DNA of 64,000 nt from Nitrospira sp. (GTDB lineage Bacteria; Nitrospirota; Nitrospiria; Nitrospirales; Nitrospiraceae). Positions within the stretch are counted from its first letter, which is position 1. Every line of letters begins with the position of its first letter. Both the position numbers and the translations under genes were made by a program. A model generated the notes under the pieces. It saw nothing but the letters and a program-made list of their open reading frames with translations. It was not told the DNA's origin and searched no databases. The stretch is from assembly GCA_030123625.1 (NCBI GenBank), contig CP126121.1, positions 1,218,179 through 1,282,178 on the forward strand. Reading direction: 5' to 3'. Shown piece by piece: positions 18,074-27,704 of the stretch.

Positions 18074-19450
18074 TCATGCGCTCACTTGCGGGCTGTGCCA
18101 ACCGCCTTTCCCGATGAGCTGATCCGCTTCGTGAGGTCCCCAGGTGTTCGACCCGTATTCATATAATGGTGTCGCCATGCCAAGGATCGGCTCCACGGCG
18201 CGCCACGAAGCTTCCACACCGTCTTCTCGCGCAAAGAGAGTCGGATCGCCCTTGACGGCGTCTCCGAGGAGACGCTCATAGGGCTCCATTTCGTCGCCGG
18301 AGGAATGGCGCGCGAGGAGTTCAATCCGCTCTCCCGTCATGCGTTCCCCGGGAGCCTTCGCCTTGGTGCCCAGGGCAATCACCACGTCGGGGCCAAGCCG
18401 AAAGCGAAAATAGTTCGGCAGCGGCGGTTCAATTTCGTCCAACACGGGGCAGGACGGCTGCTTGAGCTCCACGAGGGCCTCGGTCACAGTCACGGGCAGG
18501 CACTTGCCGGCTCGAACGTAAAACGGCACGCCCGCCCAGCGGGCGCTCTCAATATGGAACCGAAGCGCGGCGAAGGTTTCAACCTGCGAGTCGGAAGCCA
18601 CGCCTTCCTCGTGGCGGTAGCCGCGGAACTGACCCCGCACGACATCCGACGGGGTGAGCGGCCGGATCGCTTCAAGGACTTTGACCCGCTCGTTCCGAAT
18701 CGACTCATGATCATTCCCGGTCGGTTGTTCCATGGCCAGCGCCGCAATCACCATCAACATGTGATTCTGCGCCACATCCCGAATCGCCCCCGCCTCCTCG
18801 TAGAAGCGTCCGCGACCCGCCACACCGAAACGTTCGGCCATCGTGATCTGGACGCGTTCAATGTGGCGGCGGTTCCAACCGGCTTCGAACAAGGGATTGG
18901 CAAACCGAAAATAGAGGAGGTTCTGGACCGGCTCCTTTCCAAGGTAGTGGTCGATCCGGAAGACGTCTTGCTCCTGGAAGTGCGCATGAAGCGTGCGGTT
19001 GAGCGTCTGCGCGGAGGCCAAATCACGCCCGAACGGTTTTTCGATCACCACCCGCGAACCTTGCGAACAGCCGGACTTCGCCAGCCCTTCAATCACGATC
19101 GGGAACATGCTCGGAGGAATGGCCAGGTAGTACAGCGGGTGCTCGGCGTTGCCGAGCTCTTTGCGCAATCGCGCGAACGTCGCCGGCTCGCGATAATCGC
19201 CGCTGACATACCGGAGCAACCTCGACATCTCGGCGAAGGCCTGAGCATCCAGTCCGCCATGCTCCGTCAGACTATCGCGGACCCGGCCTTTCAACTGCTC
19301 CAGATTCCATTCGGTCTTCGCGACGCCGATGATCGGCATCTTGAGATGGCCGCGCCGAGCCATGGCCTGCAGGGCGGGAAAGATCTTCTTGTAGGCCAGG
19401 TCGCCGCTCGCGCCGAAAAAGACGATCGCGTCGGACTTTGCCGTACCCAT
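18074..19450 (-). CDS. zwf: Glucose-6-phosphate 1-dehydrogenase
   Basis: 458 residues from the ATG at 19450, chosen because GGAGG lies seven bases upstream. The Rossmann loop is FFGASGDLAYKK (11-22). EKPFGRD (137-143) and the active-site motif RIDHYLGK (165-172, catalytic His and Lys) are intact, as is GVPFYVRAGKCLP in the C-terminal domain. It oxidises glucose 6-phosphate to 6-phosphogluconolactone, making NADPH. It lies between the two GH15 genes, so glucose released from glucan or trehalose could feed it after phosphorylation. No 6-phosphogluconolactonase is in the window. Confidence 0.95.
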   Translation of the reverse strand: MGTAKSDAIVFFGASGDLAYKKIFPALQAMARRGHLKMPIIGVAKTEWNLEQLKGRVRDSLTEHGGLDAQAFAEMSRLLRYVSGDYREPATFARLRKELGNAEHPLYYLAIPPSMFPIVIEGLAKSGCSQGSRVVIEKPFGRDLASAQTLNRTLHAHFQEQDVFRIDHYLGKEPVQNLLYFRFANPLFEAGWNRRHIERVQITMAERFGVAGRGRFYEEAGAIRDVAQNHMLMVIAALAMEQPTGNDHESIRNERVKVLEAIRPLTPSDVVRGQFRGYRHEEGVASDSQVETFAALRFHIESARWAGVPFYVRAGKCLPVTVTEALVELKQPSCPVLDEIEPPLPNYFRFRLGPDVVIALGTKAKAPGERMTGERIELLARHSSGDEMEPYERLLGDAVKGDPTLFAREDGVEASWRAVEPILGMATPLYEYGSNTWGPHEADQLIGKGGWHSPQVSA

Positions 19451-19554
19451 GATCATTCCTCCTGTTCCACGGCCCGCTGTCTCATGCTGGGAGGCCGCGC
19501 GCGACCTCCACGTCATGACGTGTCTGCTCGATCACGAACCACCGGTGTCTTGCA

Positions 19555-19893
19555 TCATTCCACCTCGATCGTCACGGCCGCTTCGACACCCAATGCGTCG
19601 TGGTCGTGGCTCGCCGCCACAAGCTTGATCTCATGCGAGCCGCGCGCGAGCCCCTTGACCACGCCTTTAAACCCCTTTTGATACTCTCCATCCACATAAC
19701 AATGGATGTGCGTGGCTTCCGTACCCTTTGCCAATTTGTACCGCACTTGGACGGAATCCCCTTTGATCACTGCGCCCTGTGTCGGACTTACGATCGTGAG
19801 TCGGCTGCCCTGGTCATCAGCCGCCCAACCGGTCACGCCGGTTCCCAATGACCATAAGCCGACCAGCACTAACATCAGACCCATACGAATCAT
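19555..19893 (-). CDS. Small exported Ig-like protein
   Basis: 112 residues from the start at 19893 (GAGGTG five bases upstream). Residues 1-24 form a signal peptide ending GWAA. The mature ~85 residues resemble a single immunoglobulin-like beta-sandwich: SPTQGAVIKGDSVQVRY at the first strands and GSHEIKLVAASHDHDALG near the end. His-x-His pairs (THIHCYVD, SHDHD) might bind metal. No specific function known. It lies between zwf and the second GH15 gene on the same strand. Confidence 0.7.
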   Translation of the reverse strand: MIRMGLMLVLVGLWSLGTGVTGWAADDQGSRLTIVSPTQGAVIKGDSVQVRYKLAKGTEATHIHCYVDGEYQKGFKGVVKGLARGSHEIKLVAASHDHDALGVEAAVTIEVE

Positions 19894-19937
19894 TTTGCAC
19901 CTCATTGATGGTTAATCGGTCAATCAGCTCCATGTCG

Positions 19938-21782
19938 TCAACTTACCTTCGATTTCGTGTCGAGTGCGCGATCGAGGTTGAAGGCGGCGCTGATGAGAGC
20001 CAGATGCGTGAAGGCCTGTGGGAAGTTCCCGAGTGCTTCACCGCCTGCGCCGATCTCCTCCGAATACAGACCGACGTGGTTGGCGTGCCCCAGCATGCGT
20101 TCAAACAGCAATCGAGCCTCATTCAGTTTCGCGCGATCGACGCGCCCTGCCCTCGTCAATGCCTCGACCAGCCAAAACGAGCACATAGTGAAGGTGCCTT
20201 CTTTTCCGTGCAGACCGTCTTCTCCCGTTTCGCTGTCGTAGCGGTACACCAATCCGTCCGAGGCAAGACCGCCATATTTCGGTGAACGGTTAACGGCATC
20301 CAACGTTTTCAGCATTCTCGGATCGTTCGGAGAAAGAAAGAACACCAGCGGCATAATGAGGTTCGACGCATCCAGCGACTCGCTGTCATAGTGCTGCACG
20401 AAGGTTTGGCGTGTGGAGCTCCATCCCTTCGTCATGATCTCTTCGTAGATTCGGTCCCTGACCTGAAGCCACCGCGCGCGATCGGCCGGGAAGGATCGCT
20501 TCTCGGCCAATCGAAGGCCGCGATCCATGGCGACCCAGCACATCAGCTTGGAATACACGAAGTGTCTCCGTCCGCCGCGCACTTCCCAGATGCCTTCATC
20601 CGGCTGCTGCCAATTCTCACAGAGCCAATCAAGCCGCTTTTTGATACGCATCCATACATCATAACCGATCGGCATCACATATTTGTTGTACAGGTACAAC
20701 GAATCCAACAGTTCGCCGTAGATATCCAATTGCAGTTGGTTGTAGGCGCCGTTGCCGATGCGGACCGGTCGAGACCCTCGATAGCCGTCCAAATGATCGA
20801 GTGTCGTTTCCGTGAGATCGTGACGTCCGTCGATGCCGTAGACGATCTGCAACGATCCATCCGGCTCCGCCTCTCCCGCGCGCGCCTCCAGCCATCTCAT
20901 AAAGCCGACCGCCTCGTCGGTAAATCCGATCCGCAGCAAGCCGTACAGAGTGAAGGCGGCATCCCGAATCCACGTATAGCGATAGTCCCAGTTTCGACCT
21001 CCACCGAGCGTTTCCGGCAGGCTGCATGTCGGAGCGGCGATGATGGCGCCGGTCGGCTCGAAGGTCAGCAGTTTCAGAGTGAGCGCTGATCGGTAGACCA
21101 TTTCTCGCCAACGACCGGCGTAGGTGCATTTGGACAACCACCGCCGCCAATGGTCCACCGTGTGTTCGAAGAGTTCGTCGGCTTCACCGATTGAGGGATA
21201 GGGACCGCAGTCTTCATTGGATCGGATACCTCCGAGCACGAACACCGCCGATTGCTCCTCGCGCAGCACAAAGACCGCCGTTGCGCCGCGGTCATCCGCC
21301 CTGAGCGGAATATCCGTCGCGAGCCCCAGACTCAAGCCGGCAGAGTGGAAACTCGCTCCCTCTTTGGAAATGACGGTGTCATGGGCGGCCCGCGCATAAT
21401 CAAACGCCGGATGGCATCGCATGCGAAACTCCATGCTTCCTTGCGTCACACGGACCCGCCGAACCAGCGAATGCCGCCACGCGGATTCGTTCGACAGGCC
21501 GGGCGGCATAAAATCCATGATTTCGGCGATCCCGTCAGGCGAGGTGAAGCGCGTCATCAGAATATTCGTATCCGGCCAGTAGAACTGTTTGGTCTTCACA
21601 CCCTCGTGAGCGGCGCCAAGCTCGAAGCGGCCGCCTTTCTCGTGATCCAAAATGGCCGCGAACACACTGGGGGAATCGAAGTACGGAAAGCAGAACCAAT
21701 CGATGGATCCCGTCATACTGACGAGCGCAGCCGTGCGCATGTGGCCGATGATGCCGTAATTCTCAATCGGTTGATAACTCAT
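19938..21782 (-). CDS. Glycoside hydrolase family 15 enzyme (second copy)
   Basis: 614 residues with the same architecture as the copy at 14992-16842: N-terminal [20 protein letters not shown], core [12 protein letters not shown], and [21 protein letters not shown]. The barrel sequence is highly conserved between copies while surface loops (e.g. residues 50-65 and 185-200) differ, so the duplication is old and both are probably functional. Intracellular glucoamylase- or trehalase-type hydrolysis; the substrate cannot be fixed from sequence. Upstream DNA is also conserved between copies. Confidence 0.9.
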   Translation of the reverse strand: MSYQPIENYGIIGHMRTAALVSMTGSIDWFCFPYFDSPSVFAAILDHEKGGRFELGAAHEGVKTKQFYWPDTNILMTRFTSPDGIAEIMDFMPPGLSNESAWRHSLVRRVRVTQGSMEFRMRCHPAFDYARAAHDTVISKEGASFHSAGLSLGLATDIPLRADDRGATAVFVLREEQSAVFVLGGIRSNEDCGPYPSIGEADELFEHTVDHWRRWLSKCTYAGRWREMVYRSALTLKLLTFEPTGAIIAAPTCSLPETLGGGRNWDYRYTWIRDAAFTLYGLLRIGFTDEAVGFMRWLEARAGEAEPDGSLQIVYGIDGRHDLTETTLDHLDGYRGSRPVRIGNGAYNQLQLDIYGELLDSLYLYNKYVMPIGYDVWMRIKKRLDWLCENWQQPDEGIWEVRGGRRHFVYSKLMCWVAMDRGLRLAEKRSFPADRARWLQVRDRIYEEIMTKGWSSTRQTFVQHYDSESLDASNLIMPLVFFLSPNDPRMLKTLDAVNRSPKYGGLASDGLVYRYDSETGEDGLHGKEGTFTMCSFWLVEALTRAGRVDRAKLNEARLLFERMLGHANHVGLYSEEIGAGGEALGNFPQAFTHLALISAAFNLDRALDTKSKVS

Positions 21783-22030
21783 CGCCTTCGCTTTAAAGAA
21801 CCGCCGGAGTTTGCTCGAATACCCATAACGGGACCAATCCCTCCTCGATCACTGAGCAATTTCTGCCCTCTGGCCGGCATTTGCATTCAACATGCGCGGT
21901 GTCTTGTCCTTTCAGAGGTTATAGACAGAACGGCTTGACCGACTCAACCCCCCAATTGCTTCCCCCAACGCACGATGGGCTGACTGTCGACTCTGCACCG
22001 ATCTGTTGGGGGTTCTGATCGCAGGATGAC

Positions 22031-22936
22031 TCAATCTTCATGTGGATGTTCAGCCGATAACCGCGCATCCTCCGCGGACTCCAGCCAGACGGAAGACCAA
22101 TCAAGATCGGCTCGCCCCTTCGCAACGGCGGCAAGGAAACGATCGTGGAGCAGGCTGGCCAAGGGAAGCGGGGTCGTGCTGTCGGCTCCGGTCTGAAGCA
22201 CCAGATCGATGTCCTTCAATCCCAACTCCACAGTGAAACCTGCCGGTCGAAAACGCTGCTGCGCGATCGCGCGGCCGTAGGTTTGGTATGCAGGGCAGGC
22301 AAACAGGGTACTGCCCAGCATGTCCGCCAATCTGCTTCGATCGATTCCGTTTTTTTCCCCCAACACAAGCGCCTCGGCAAGCGCTTCAATGGCGGAGGCC
22401 AGCAAGAAATTTCCCGCCAGTTTGACGACATGCGCCGCAGCCGGTTCCTCGCCGAAATCAAACGTACCTTGCCCGATGGAATCGAGGATGGGGCGGACCC
22501 GCTGCTTCGCCGTTGGAGAACCGGATACGCAGATCCACAACTTCCGTGCAGCCGCCGCTTCCGGGCGTCCGAACACCGGAGCGGGGACATACTCGACTCC
22601 GTAACGTCTGTGCTGTTCCGCGAGGCGGCGAGCCAGACGCGGGGAGACGGTGCTCATCGAAAGATGGATCCCCTCAGGACCGAGGCGTTCCACAAACCCT
22701 CGGTCGCCGTCGACGACGTCCTCGAGCGCACGATCATTCGCCAGCATGGTGATCACGATGCCGCCGGACTGGGCTGTGTCGCCGGGTTGATGGACGAGTC
22801 TTGCTCCTTGCGCCACCAAGGCGGAGGCTTTCTCCGGAGTGCGGTTGTAGACCTGAAGCGTGAAACCCGCTTTGAGCAGGTTGCCGGCCATAGCACGGCC
22901 CATCTTGCCAAGTCCGATGAACCCGATTGATTCCAT
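22031..22936 (-). CDS. NAD(P)-dependent oxidoreductase, HIBADH/6PGDH-like
   Basis: 301 residues. IGFIGLGKMGRAMAGNLLKAGF is the Rossmann loop; HLSMSTVSPRLARRLAE corresponds to the family substrate segment and KLAGNFLLASAIEALAEA carries the catalytic Lys (usually KLxxN). This places it among beta-hydroxyacid dehydrogenases such as 3-hydroxyisobutyrate, tartronate-semialdehyde or glyoxylate/succinic-semialdehyde reductases. True 6-phosphogluconate dehydrogenase is longer (300-480 residues with an extra domain), so that activity is only a possibility despite the zwf neighbourhood. It lies 42 bases after the FMN reductase start region on the same strand. Confidence 0.88.
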   Translation of the reverse strand: MESIGFIGLGKMGRAMAGNLLKAGFTLQVYNRTPEKASALVAQGARLVHQPGDTAQSGGIVITMLANDRALEDVVDGDRGFVERLGPEGIHLSMSTVSPRLARRLAEQHRRYGVEYVPAPVFGRPEAAAARKLWICVSGSPTAKQRVRPILDSIGQGTFDFGEEPAAAHVVKLAGNFLLASAIEALAEALVLGEKNGIDRSRLADMLGSTLFACPAYQTYGRAIAQQRFRPAGFTVELGLKDIDLVLQTGADSTTPLPLASLLHDRFLAAVAKGRADLDWSSVWLESAEDARLSAEHPHED

Positions 22937-22978
22937 TACAGAAACTCCTTGGTTACCGATCCACTATTCACGGGACCG

Positions 22979-23599
22979 CTAAATCCCAACGACTTTTGGT
23001 GGTAGTTTTTCTCCCTCGCTGAGCAGCCGCTCCAATGTCACTCTGGGACAGACATTGTGCTCGATGTAAGCAAGGAGATTCGTTGCGACGCTGCGAACGA
23101 GCTGCTCCGTATCAGCATCCAGGCATCTGCCTTTGTTGTCGAAGACTGTCGCGACATTCGCGACTGAAATCGGCAAGGGCAACACGATTCCTCCGACATG
23201 CGAAACCACGCTGCGCAGATGCTCTAACGATTTCACGGCACCGATCGTTCCCCCCGCGACGCCTAGTAACGCGACCGGCTTCCCGGCCAGGGCGGACGGA
23301 TAGCCAAGACTTTCGATGACGAGCTTCATCACGCTGCTGAAGCTGCCGTAATATTCAGGCGTGGCCAAAATGATCCCGGTGGCCTGTCCGACTTTCTGTT
23401 GGAGCTGCTTCGCATCCTTGGACTGTGAGTCCGTCCCAGGTGGTGGAAGCCTCAACGTGCCAGGGTCGATCACATCGGTCGAGACATTGGCATGCTTCTT
23501 CAGTTCATCCAGGACAAGGGCGGACGCCATATTCGTATAGTTGCCTGGACGCACGCTGCCGTTAATGATGACGATGTGAATCTTGTCGGATAAGCCCAT
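22979..23599 (-). CDS. NADPH-dependent FMN reductase (second)
   Basis: 206 residues. INGSVRPGNYTNMASALV is the FMN phosphate loop, ATPEYYGSFSSVMKLVIESL the flavin-contact segment, and LLGVAGGTIGAVKSLEHLR the following helix, all typical of the flavodoxin-like FMN reductase family. It is distantly related to 11972-12535. Likely cytoplasmic reduction of flavin, quinone or metal oxyanions. It is followed by the HIBADH-type gene after 42 bases and may form an operon with it. Confidence 0.88.
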   Translation of the reverse strand: MGLSDKIHIVIINGSVRPGNYTNMASALVLDELKKHANVSTDVIDPGTLRLPPPGTDSQSKDAKQLQQKVGQATGIILATPEYYGSFSSVMKLVIESLGYPSALAGKPVALLGVAGGTIGAVKSLEHLRSVVSHVGGIVLPLPISVANVATVFDNKGRCLDADTEQLVRSVATNLLAYIEHNVCPRVTLERLLSEGEKLPPKVVGI

Positions 23600-23754
23600 A
23601 GGTTCCCCCTGATACCAGAATTATTCCCTCTTGTCTCGTCCGTGTAATTTGAACACCCGATTCACCCGCACGAGACGACCACCCGTTCAATCGATGGTGC
23701 TCATCTTGCCCGTTTTATAATCGGTCATCGCCTGGGTCCGGTTACCTCGACACA

Positions 23755-25785
23755 TCAAGAATGAGGGGGTTCGATTCGAGATTGTTCCACCAGCCAACAC
23801 AGTATTTTCTCCGATCGAACGATACCGATCAGGCGTTGATTTTCTTTGTTCTCGATCACCGGAAGCCAGTCGATATCGTACCTATTCATCAAGTCGCCGG
23901 CCATGAGACTTGTATCATCTGAAGTAACCGCAACGGGATCGGCGCGCATGAACTCCCGCACCTTGATTGATGGTTTCTTCCCTTGCGCAAAGGCTTCGAA
24001 CAATTCATTCCTGGTGACGATGCCTTTTAAATGTCCCTTCTCGTCTAAGACGGTCAAATATTCCACCGCAAGCCGGTCAAACATACGAAGGGTGTCTTCA
24101 AACGTGTCCTTGGGGGAAAGGTGACGGTTCGGAGCCGCTTCCATAAATGCGGACAGCGGTCGGCGTTCGAGAGCAGCCCACGCATGGCTCAACTGACGGT
24201 TCAATCTTGGTCGCCGCCACCTCAACGCCTGAGTGACGAGATTCCGAAAGGGAGCCAGCGCTCCGGAAACGTGAGAGAAGACCTCTTTGCTCATGACGAG
24301 CACCTCAACTTCCGTACGGGCTCGGACACTCGCGATGCGGACCGTGCCGTCAAGGAGCGCAATTTCTCCGAAATACTCACCGGGTCTCAGCACCGCCATG
24401 AGACGCTGTTGTCCTGTAGCGTCACGCCGTAGGGCTTCAACCTCGCCTTGTTCGATCGCGTAAAAATTCATCGCCGGCTCGCCTTCGACAAAGATAAAGT
24501 CGCCCGGCCGATAATGTGCCCTCGCGATCCGTTCGGTCTGGCTGATCCTCAGATGGGCCAGGTCGCGCGGAAAAAACAGCTCCCAGGTCCAGTCGAACGC
24601 GACTTTGATCCGGCGCGACCAAGAGGGCGATTTCAGCAGATACACGGTTCGCCACAGCCACCACGCCGGAAACCCGGAGAGACGGATGCCCAGAATCTCG
24701 GCCACCGCGCTCCGCCCGCCGATGCCGCACAGTTGTCCCAGCGGCTTAAAGAAGAAGGGTCTGGTAGGTTCACTCTGTAGAGCTCGGATGATGTTCTCCG
24801 CCGCTTGCCTCCCTTGCCGTTCGGCAAACTGGCCGGTCGTTGGTGAGACTTGGCCGTCATAAGCATTCACGATGCGGGCGCAGTCGCCGATCGCCCAGAG
24901 GTTCGACGTCCCGCGCACTCGCATATCCGGCTCGGTCAGCAGTCGTCCGTGCTCCTTGGACACATCGAGCCGGTCCACGAGAAGCGGGGCCGTGGTACCG
25001 ATCGTGCAGACGACCGTGGCGCCACGGAGCACTCGACCGTCATGCAGTTCCACGCCCTCGGCCGACACCGCACGCGCGTTGAGCACCATGCGAATGCCGG
25101 CCTGCTCCATCTTCGTTCGGGCAAACTCCCGTAGAGTCACGCTCACTTCCGGTAAAATTTGATCTCGGCTGTGCACCAATGTCACGGTGACATCACGGAT
25201 GCTGAAATTACCGTAAAACCTTGTGCTGGCTCTGATCAAGTCATTGATCTCGCCCGCCGCTTCCACGCCGGTAAATCCGCCGCCGACCACCACGAACGAG
25301 AGGTACCATCGTCGCCGCTCCGGGTCGTCGCAGACTTCGGCTTTTTCCAGTTGTTCCATTACGTGGAACCGTAAAGCCATGGCGTCGCCCACGGACTTCA
25401 GCGGAAACGCATGGTTGGCCATACCGGGAACCAAACTGAGATTGACCGCAGTTCCACAGGCGAGCACGGCATGGTCGAATGCCATACGCCTCGGCCGACC
25501 ATCGTATCTTTCGTATTCCACCTCGGATGCCGCCAAATCAATTTGCCGAACCTCTTCGGTTCGACAGCGAACGCCGGGCAACATCTGACGCAACGGCACC
25601 GTGACTGCACCGGGGTTGATCGCGGCACCGGCCACTTCGGCCAATAATGGATAGAACACCATGTTGTTTTCCCGACTGAACAACACGATTTCGCAGGTGT
25701 TCGCCGGCAACCTCTTCCGCAACGTTCTTGCGCACTCCACGCCGGCAAATCCACCGCCCACGATGATGATCCGTGTCATGCCCAT
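23755..25785 (-). CDS. Type II NADH dehydrogenase fused to cNMP-binding and CBS domains
   Basis: 676 residues, much longer than a usual NDH-2 (~400-430). Residues 1-400: FAD loop IIIVGGGFAGVE (7-16), NAD loop VVVGGGFTGVEAAGE (165-179), C-terminal FAD motif LWAIGDCARI (296-305), and an amphipathic membrane-binding stretch rich in Trp (372-410). Residues ~415-520: cyclic-nucleotide-binding barrel with PGEYFGEIALLDG (468-480). Residues ~545-670: paired CBS domains. NDH-2 passes electrons from NADH to quinone without pumping. The added sensor modules suggest allosteric control by a nucleotide such as AMP, ATP or a cyclic nucleotide; this is inference. Confidence 0.88.
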   Translation of the reverse strand: MGMTRIIIVGGGFAGVECARTLRKRLPANTCEIVLFSRENNMVFYPLLAEVAGAAINPGAVTVPLRQMLPGVRCRTEEVRQIDLAASEVEYERYDGRPRRMAFDHAVLACGTAVNLSLVPGMANHAFPLKSVGDAMALRFHVMEQLEKAEVCDDPERRRWYLSFVVVGGGFTGVEAAGEINDLIRASTRFYGNFSIRDVTVTLVHSRDQILPEVSVTLREFARTKMEQAGIRMVLNARAVSAEGVELHDGRVLRGATVVCTIGTTAPLLVDRLDVSKEHGRLLTEPDMRVRGTSNLWAIGDCARIVNAYDGQVSPTTGQFAERQGRQAAENIIRALQSEPTRPFFFKPLGQLCGIGGRSAVAEILGIRLSGFPAWWLWRTVYLLKSPSWSRRIKVAFDWTWELFFPRDLAHLRISQTERIARAHYRPGDFIFVEGEPAMNFYAIEQGEVEALRRDATGQQRLMAVLRPGEYFGEIALLDGTVRIASVRARTEVEVLVMSKEVFSHVSGALAPFRNLVTQALRWRRPRLNRQLSHAWAALERRPLSAFMEAAPNRHLSPKDTFEDTLRMFDRLAVEYLTVLDEKGHLKGIVTRNELFEAFAQGKKPSIKVREFMRADPVAVTSDDTSLMAGDLMNRYDIDWLPVIENKENQRLIGIVRSEKILCWLVEQSRIEPPHS

Positions 25786-26017
25786 GGCGTTAACACCCAG
25801 ACCGTCTGGAACTCGAACAAGCAGACAACCACCTTGCGTTCACGTCCGAACCGTTGGCTAAACTCAGCAGGACTGTACGCGACCCATTCGGATAGAATTC
25901 GTCCGAAAGGCCTTTCAACGGCTCGTTCTTCTCCTGTTCATCAGCTTCCATCATGACGGCGAAAAAGATATCGGTTCATGCCGAAGTTCTACTCGCCTTG
26001 TACGTTGAGTGTCCCAC
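25786..26017. other. Spacer, no recognised gene
   Basis: 230 bases upstream of the NDH-2 fusion. A minus-strand stretch near 25810-25915 (SEWVAYSPAEFSQRFGRE) looks protein-like but has no start and no family I recognise. It may be another relic. Confidence 0.35.
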
Positions 26018-26407
26018 TCATTGCGCAGGTGAAAGCAGTGGCATTTTCTTATCCTTCACAAAGAACACGAGAAATTTAGCCGGCTTTGTCTCGCTGGCGT
26101 TGTGACCCACCGCATGAATATCGTCCGGTGACTCATAGAAGGTCTGTCCCGGCCCAAGTGTCACCTGCTTTCCGTCCCTCACCTGCATCACTACGGATCC
26201 TTCGAGGACATACACGAAGACATGCGCATTATGTCGATGAGCCAGATCCGAAGCACCTGGTGGGTAGTCGACCATAATCAGGACAACCTCTTTACCGGCA
26301 ATCTCCTTTAAATCCTTATTCATGAGTGGGGTGACTTGTCCTGATTCAGCTGACACGGTACTGGCTGTCATGAACAATCCGATCAATATGATCAATGCGC
26401 TTCTCAT
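26018..26407 (-). CDS. Exported cupin-domain protein
   Basis: 129 residues with AAGGAG before the ATG at 26407. Residues 1-20 are a signal peptide (ending VSAES). The single cupin barrel shows DLAHRHNAHVFVYVLEGSV (first motif with His-x-His and a later Glu) and PDDIHAVGHNAS (second-motif His), so a metal site is plausible. Small periplasmic cupins have varied or unknown functions. Alone on the strand, followed by relics upstream. Confidence 0.85.
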   Translation of the reverse strand: MRSALIILIGLFMTASTVSAESGQVTPLMNKDLKEIAGKEVVLIMVDYPPGASDLAHRHNAHVFVYVLEGSVVMQVRDGKQVTLGPGQTFYESPDDIHAVGHNASETKPAKFLVFFVKDKKMPLLSPAQ

Positions 26408-26421
26408 CGCTTCGCTCCTTT

Positions 26422-26600
26422 CATCTTTGCATGTGTATGAGCTGTATTCTGATCGACACGATGAGCGGTTCGAGCTTCGCGTGAAGATGCTTCTGCCGGA
26501 CCTTTCGGATTGCCTCAGTCACCCGCTCGTTCGATCGACTATTGACAATCACCGCTGCCCCCTCGCCAGCGTCGGCGAGCCGTCGGACCGCTTCCACCAT
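26422..26600 (-). pseudogene. SDR-family dehydrogenase relic (early part)
   Basis: A minus-strand frame reads EGAAVIVNSRSNERVTEAIR then KHLHAKLEPLI before a stop at 26422-26424. Gly-Ala-Ala-Val-Ile-Val-Asn-x-Arg with a following ERV helix is the second strand and cofactor-specificity region of short-chain dehydrogenases. The TGxxxGIG loop before it is gone, replaced in another frame by the glucokinase relic. Confidence 0.65.
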
Positions 26601-26755
26601 GTTCGCGCGGTCATGGTCGGACCGGAAGCGACCTTGCGTGGCGTGCGTTTGCCGGTGGCAAGAATTTTCACGTTGGTCCCACCCACATCGATAACCAATA
26701 CCTTGTTAAAACTCCGATGAACATTGCCGTCGTTCTTTGTCGTGGCGGTGTCCAT
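26549..26755 (-). pseudogene. Polyphosphate glucokinase relic (N-terminus only)
   Basis: Begins at 26755; VLVIDVGGTNVKILATGKR is the phosphate-1 loop of ROK/PPGK sugar kinases and the following RKVASGPTMTA matches the polyphosphate/ATP-strictly glucokinase subfamily. After ~50 residues the homology ends and the sequence passes into the SDR relic in a shifted frame. A full enzyme has ~250 residues. Its loss matters for the local sugar pathway, since it would have linked GH15-released glucose to zwf. Confidence 0.7.
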
Positions 26756-26874
26756 TGGCGTCCTGAGGCGCTCTTGGTCATGTCGTCATCCCACTTTCGG
26801 TCTGCTGCGGAACGCGCGTTCGAAATTGAAGATGCCTGTCGACTGCATGCCGGCTGTTGGATGCGATATTGTCG

Positions 26875-26960
26875 TTACCGAGTGGTGTATCCGCCATTGG
26901 CGAATATCGTTTGACCCGTGACCCACCGACCCTCGGTGGCAAGGAATCTATTTTGTCATT
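26875..26960 (-). pseudogene. SDR-family dehydrogenase relic (C-terminal end)
   Basis: The minus strand encodes FLATEGRWVTGQTIFANGGY then a stop at 26875-26877, the typical end of short-chain dehydrogenases (VTGQ-x-x-x-x-DGG). It lies upstream, in reading direction, of the early SDR segment at 26422-26600, so the two pieces are in the wrong order for one simple insertion. Confidence 0.65.
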
Positions 26961-27010
26961 CGCATGATATGTCATCTTCTGAATAACCGATTCGTCGGTC
27001 AAGTTTCGAT

Positions 27011-27651
27011 TCAATAACCCACCGTGAAGCGTCGGCGAATGTGTTGTGGCTTCTCCATCTCGTCAATCATCGCCACGGCATAGTCCTCGACCGAGATGCG
27101 GCTCTCTCCATTCGAGTCCCGCAATAATTGATCCGTTCCAAGCCGAAACTTGCCGGTGCGCTTCCCGGGGGACAGATCGGCGGACGGAGACAAGAAAGAC
27201 CATTCGAGGATTGGTTCTTTCCGCAGCAAGTTCAGAGCTTCGCGGGTCGCGAGCGCTCCCTGCTTGTACTCCGCCGGAAACTCGGGAAGGTCCAGAGATT
27301 GGACACCGGGCTTGACTTCTAAACTGCCCGCACCTCCGACAAACAGCAATCGCGCGATCCAGCCTTCTTGGCTCCATCAATAATGGCTCGTGCGCCCCTG
27401 ACCTGCAGATTATAGATGTCAGGATTAGTACAGCCCGGATTGAAGGCACTGATGACGGCGTGATGACCAGCTACGACACGCGCCACTTCATCAGCGTTGT
27501 AAACATCGGCCTTCTGCGGCCGAAGCTTCGCGTGCGGCTCAAACTTCTCCGGATCTCGTGCGATGGCTGCGACCTCATGGCCACGATCCAAAGCCTCCTT
27601 CAAAATGGCCGATCCGACGAACCCCGTTGCTCCGATCAATGCGATCTTCAT
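27011..27651 (-). pseudogene. NAD(P)-binding oxidoreductase with one-base deletion
   Basis: The start at 27651 has AAGGAG upstream. Residues 1-~98 give MKIALIGATGFVGSAIL (Rossmann loop) through ARAIIDGAKKAG. The frame then slips at about 27360, where GGATCGCG replaces an expected GGAGTCGCG, i.e. a missing G. The other frame continues RLLFVGGAGSLEV to RFTVGY and stops at 27011. Restoring one base gives an intact ~213-residue YwnB/NmrA-like oxidoreductase. A 3' piece of a close paralogue is at 8991-9248. Confidence 0.8.
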
Positions 27652-27704
27652 GGTCATCTCCTTCAGGTCGTTGTTTCCTTCCCATCCAGAGGCGAAGATG
27701 GCGT

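Noticed and set aside
22031..22936. True 6-phosphogluconate dehydrogenase
   Set aside because: Motifs and length fit the HIBADH/GLYR group; the 6PGDH-specific C-terminal domain is absent.
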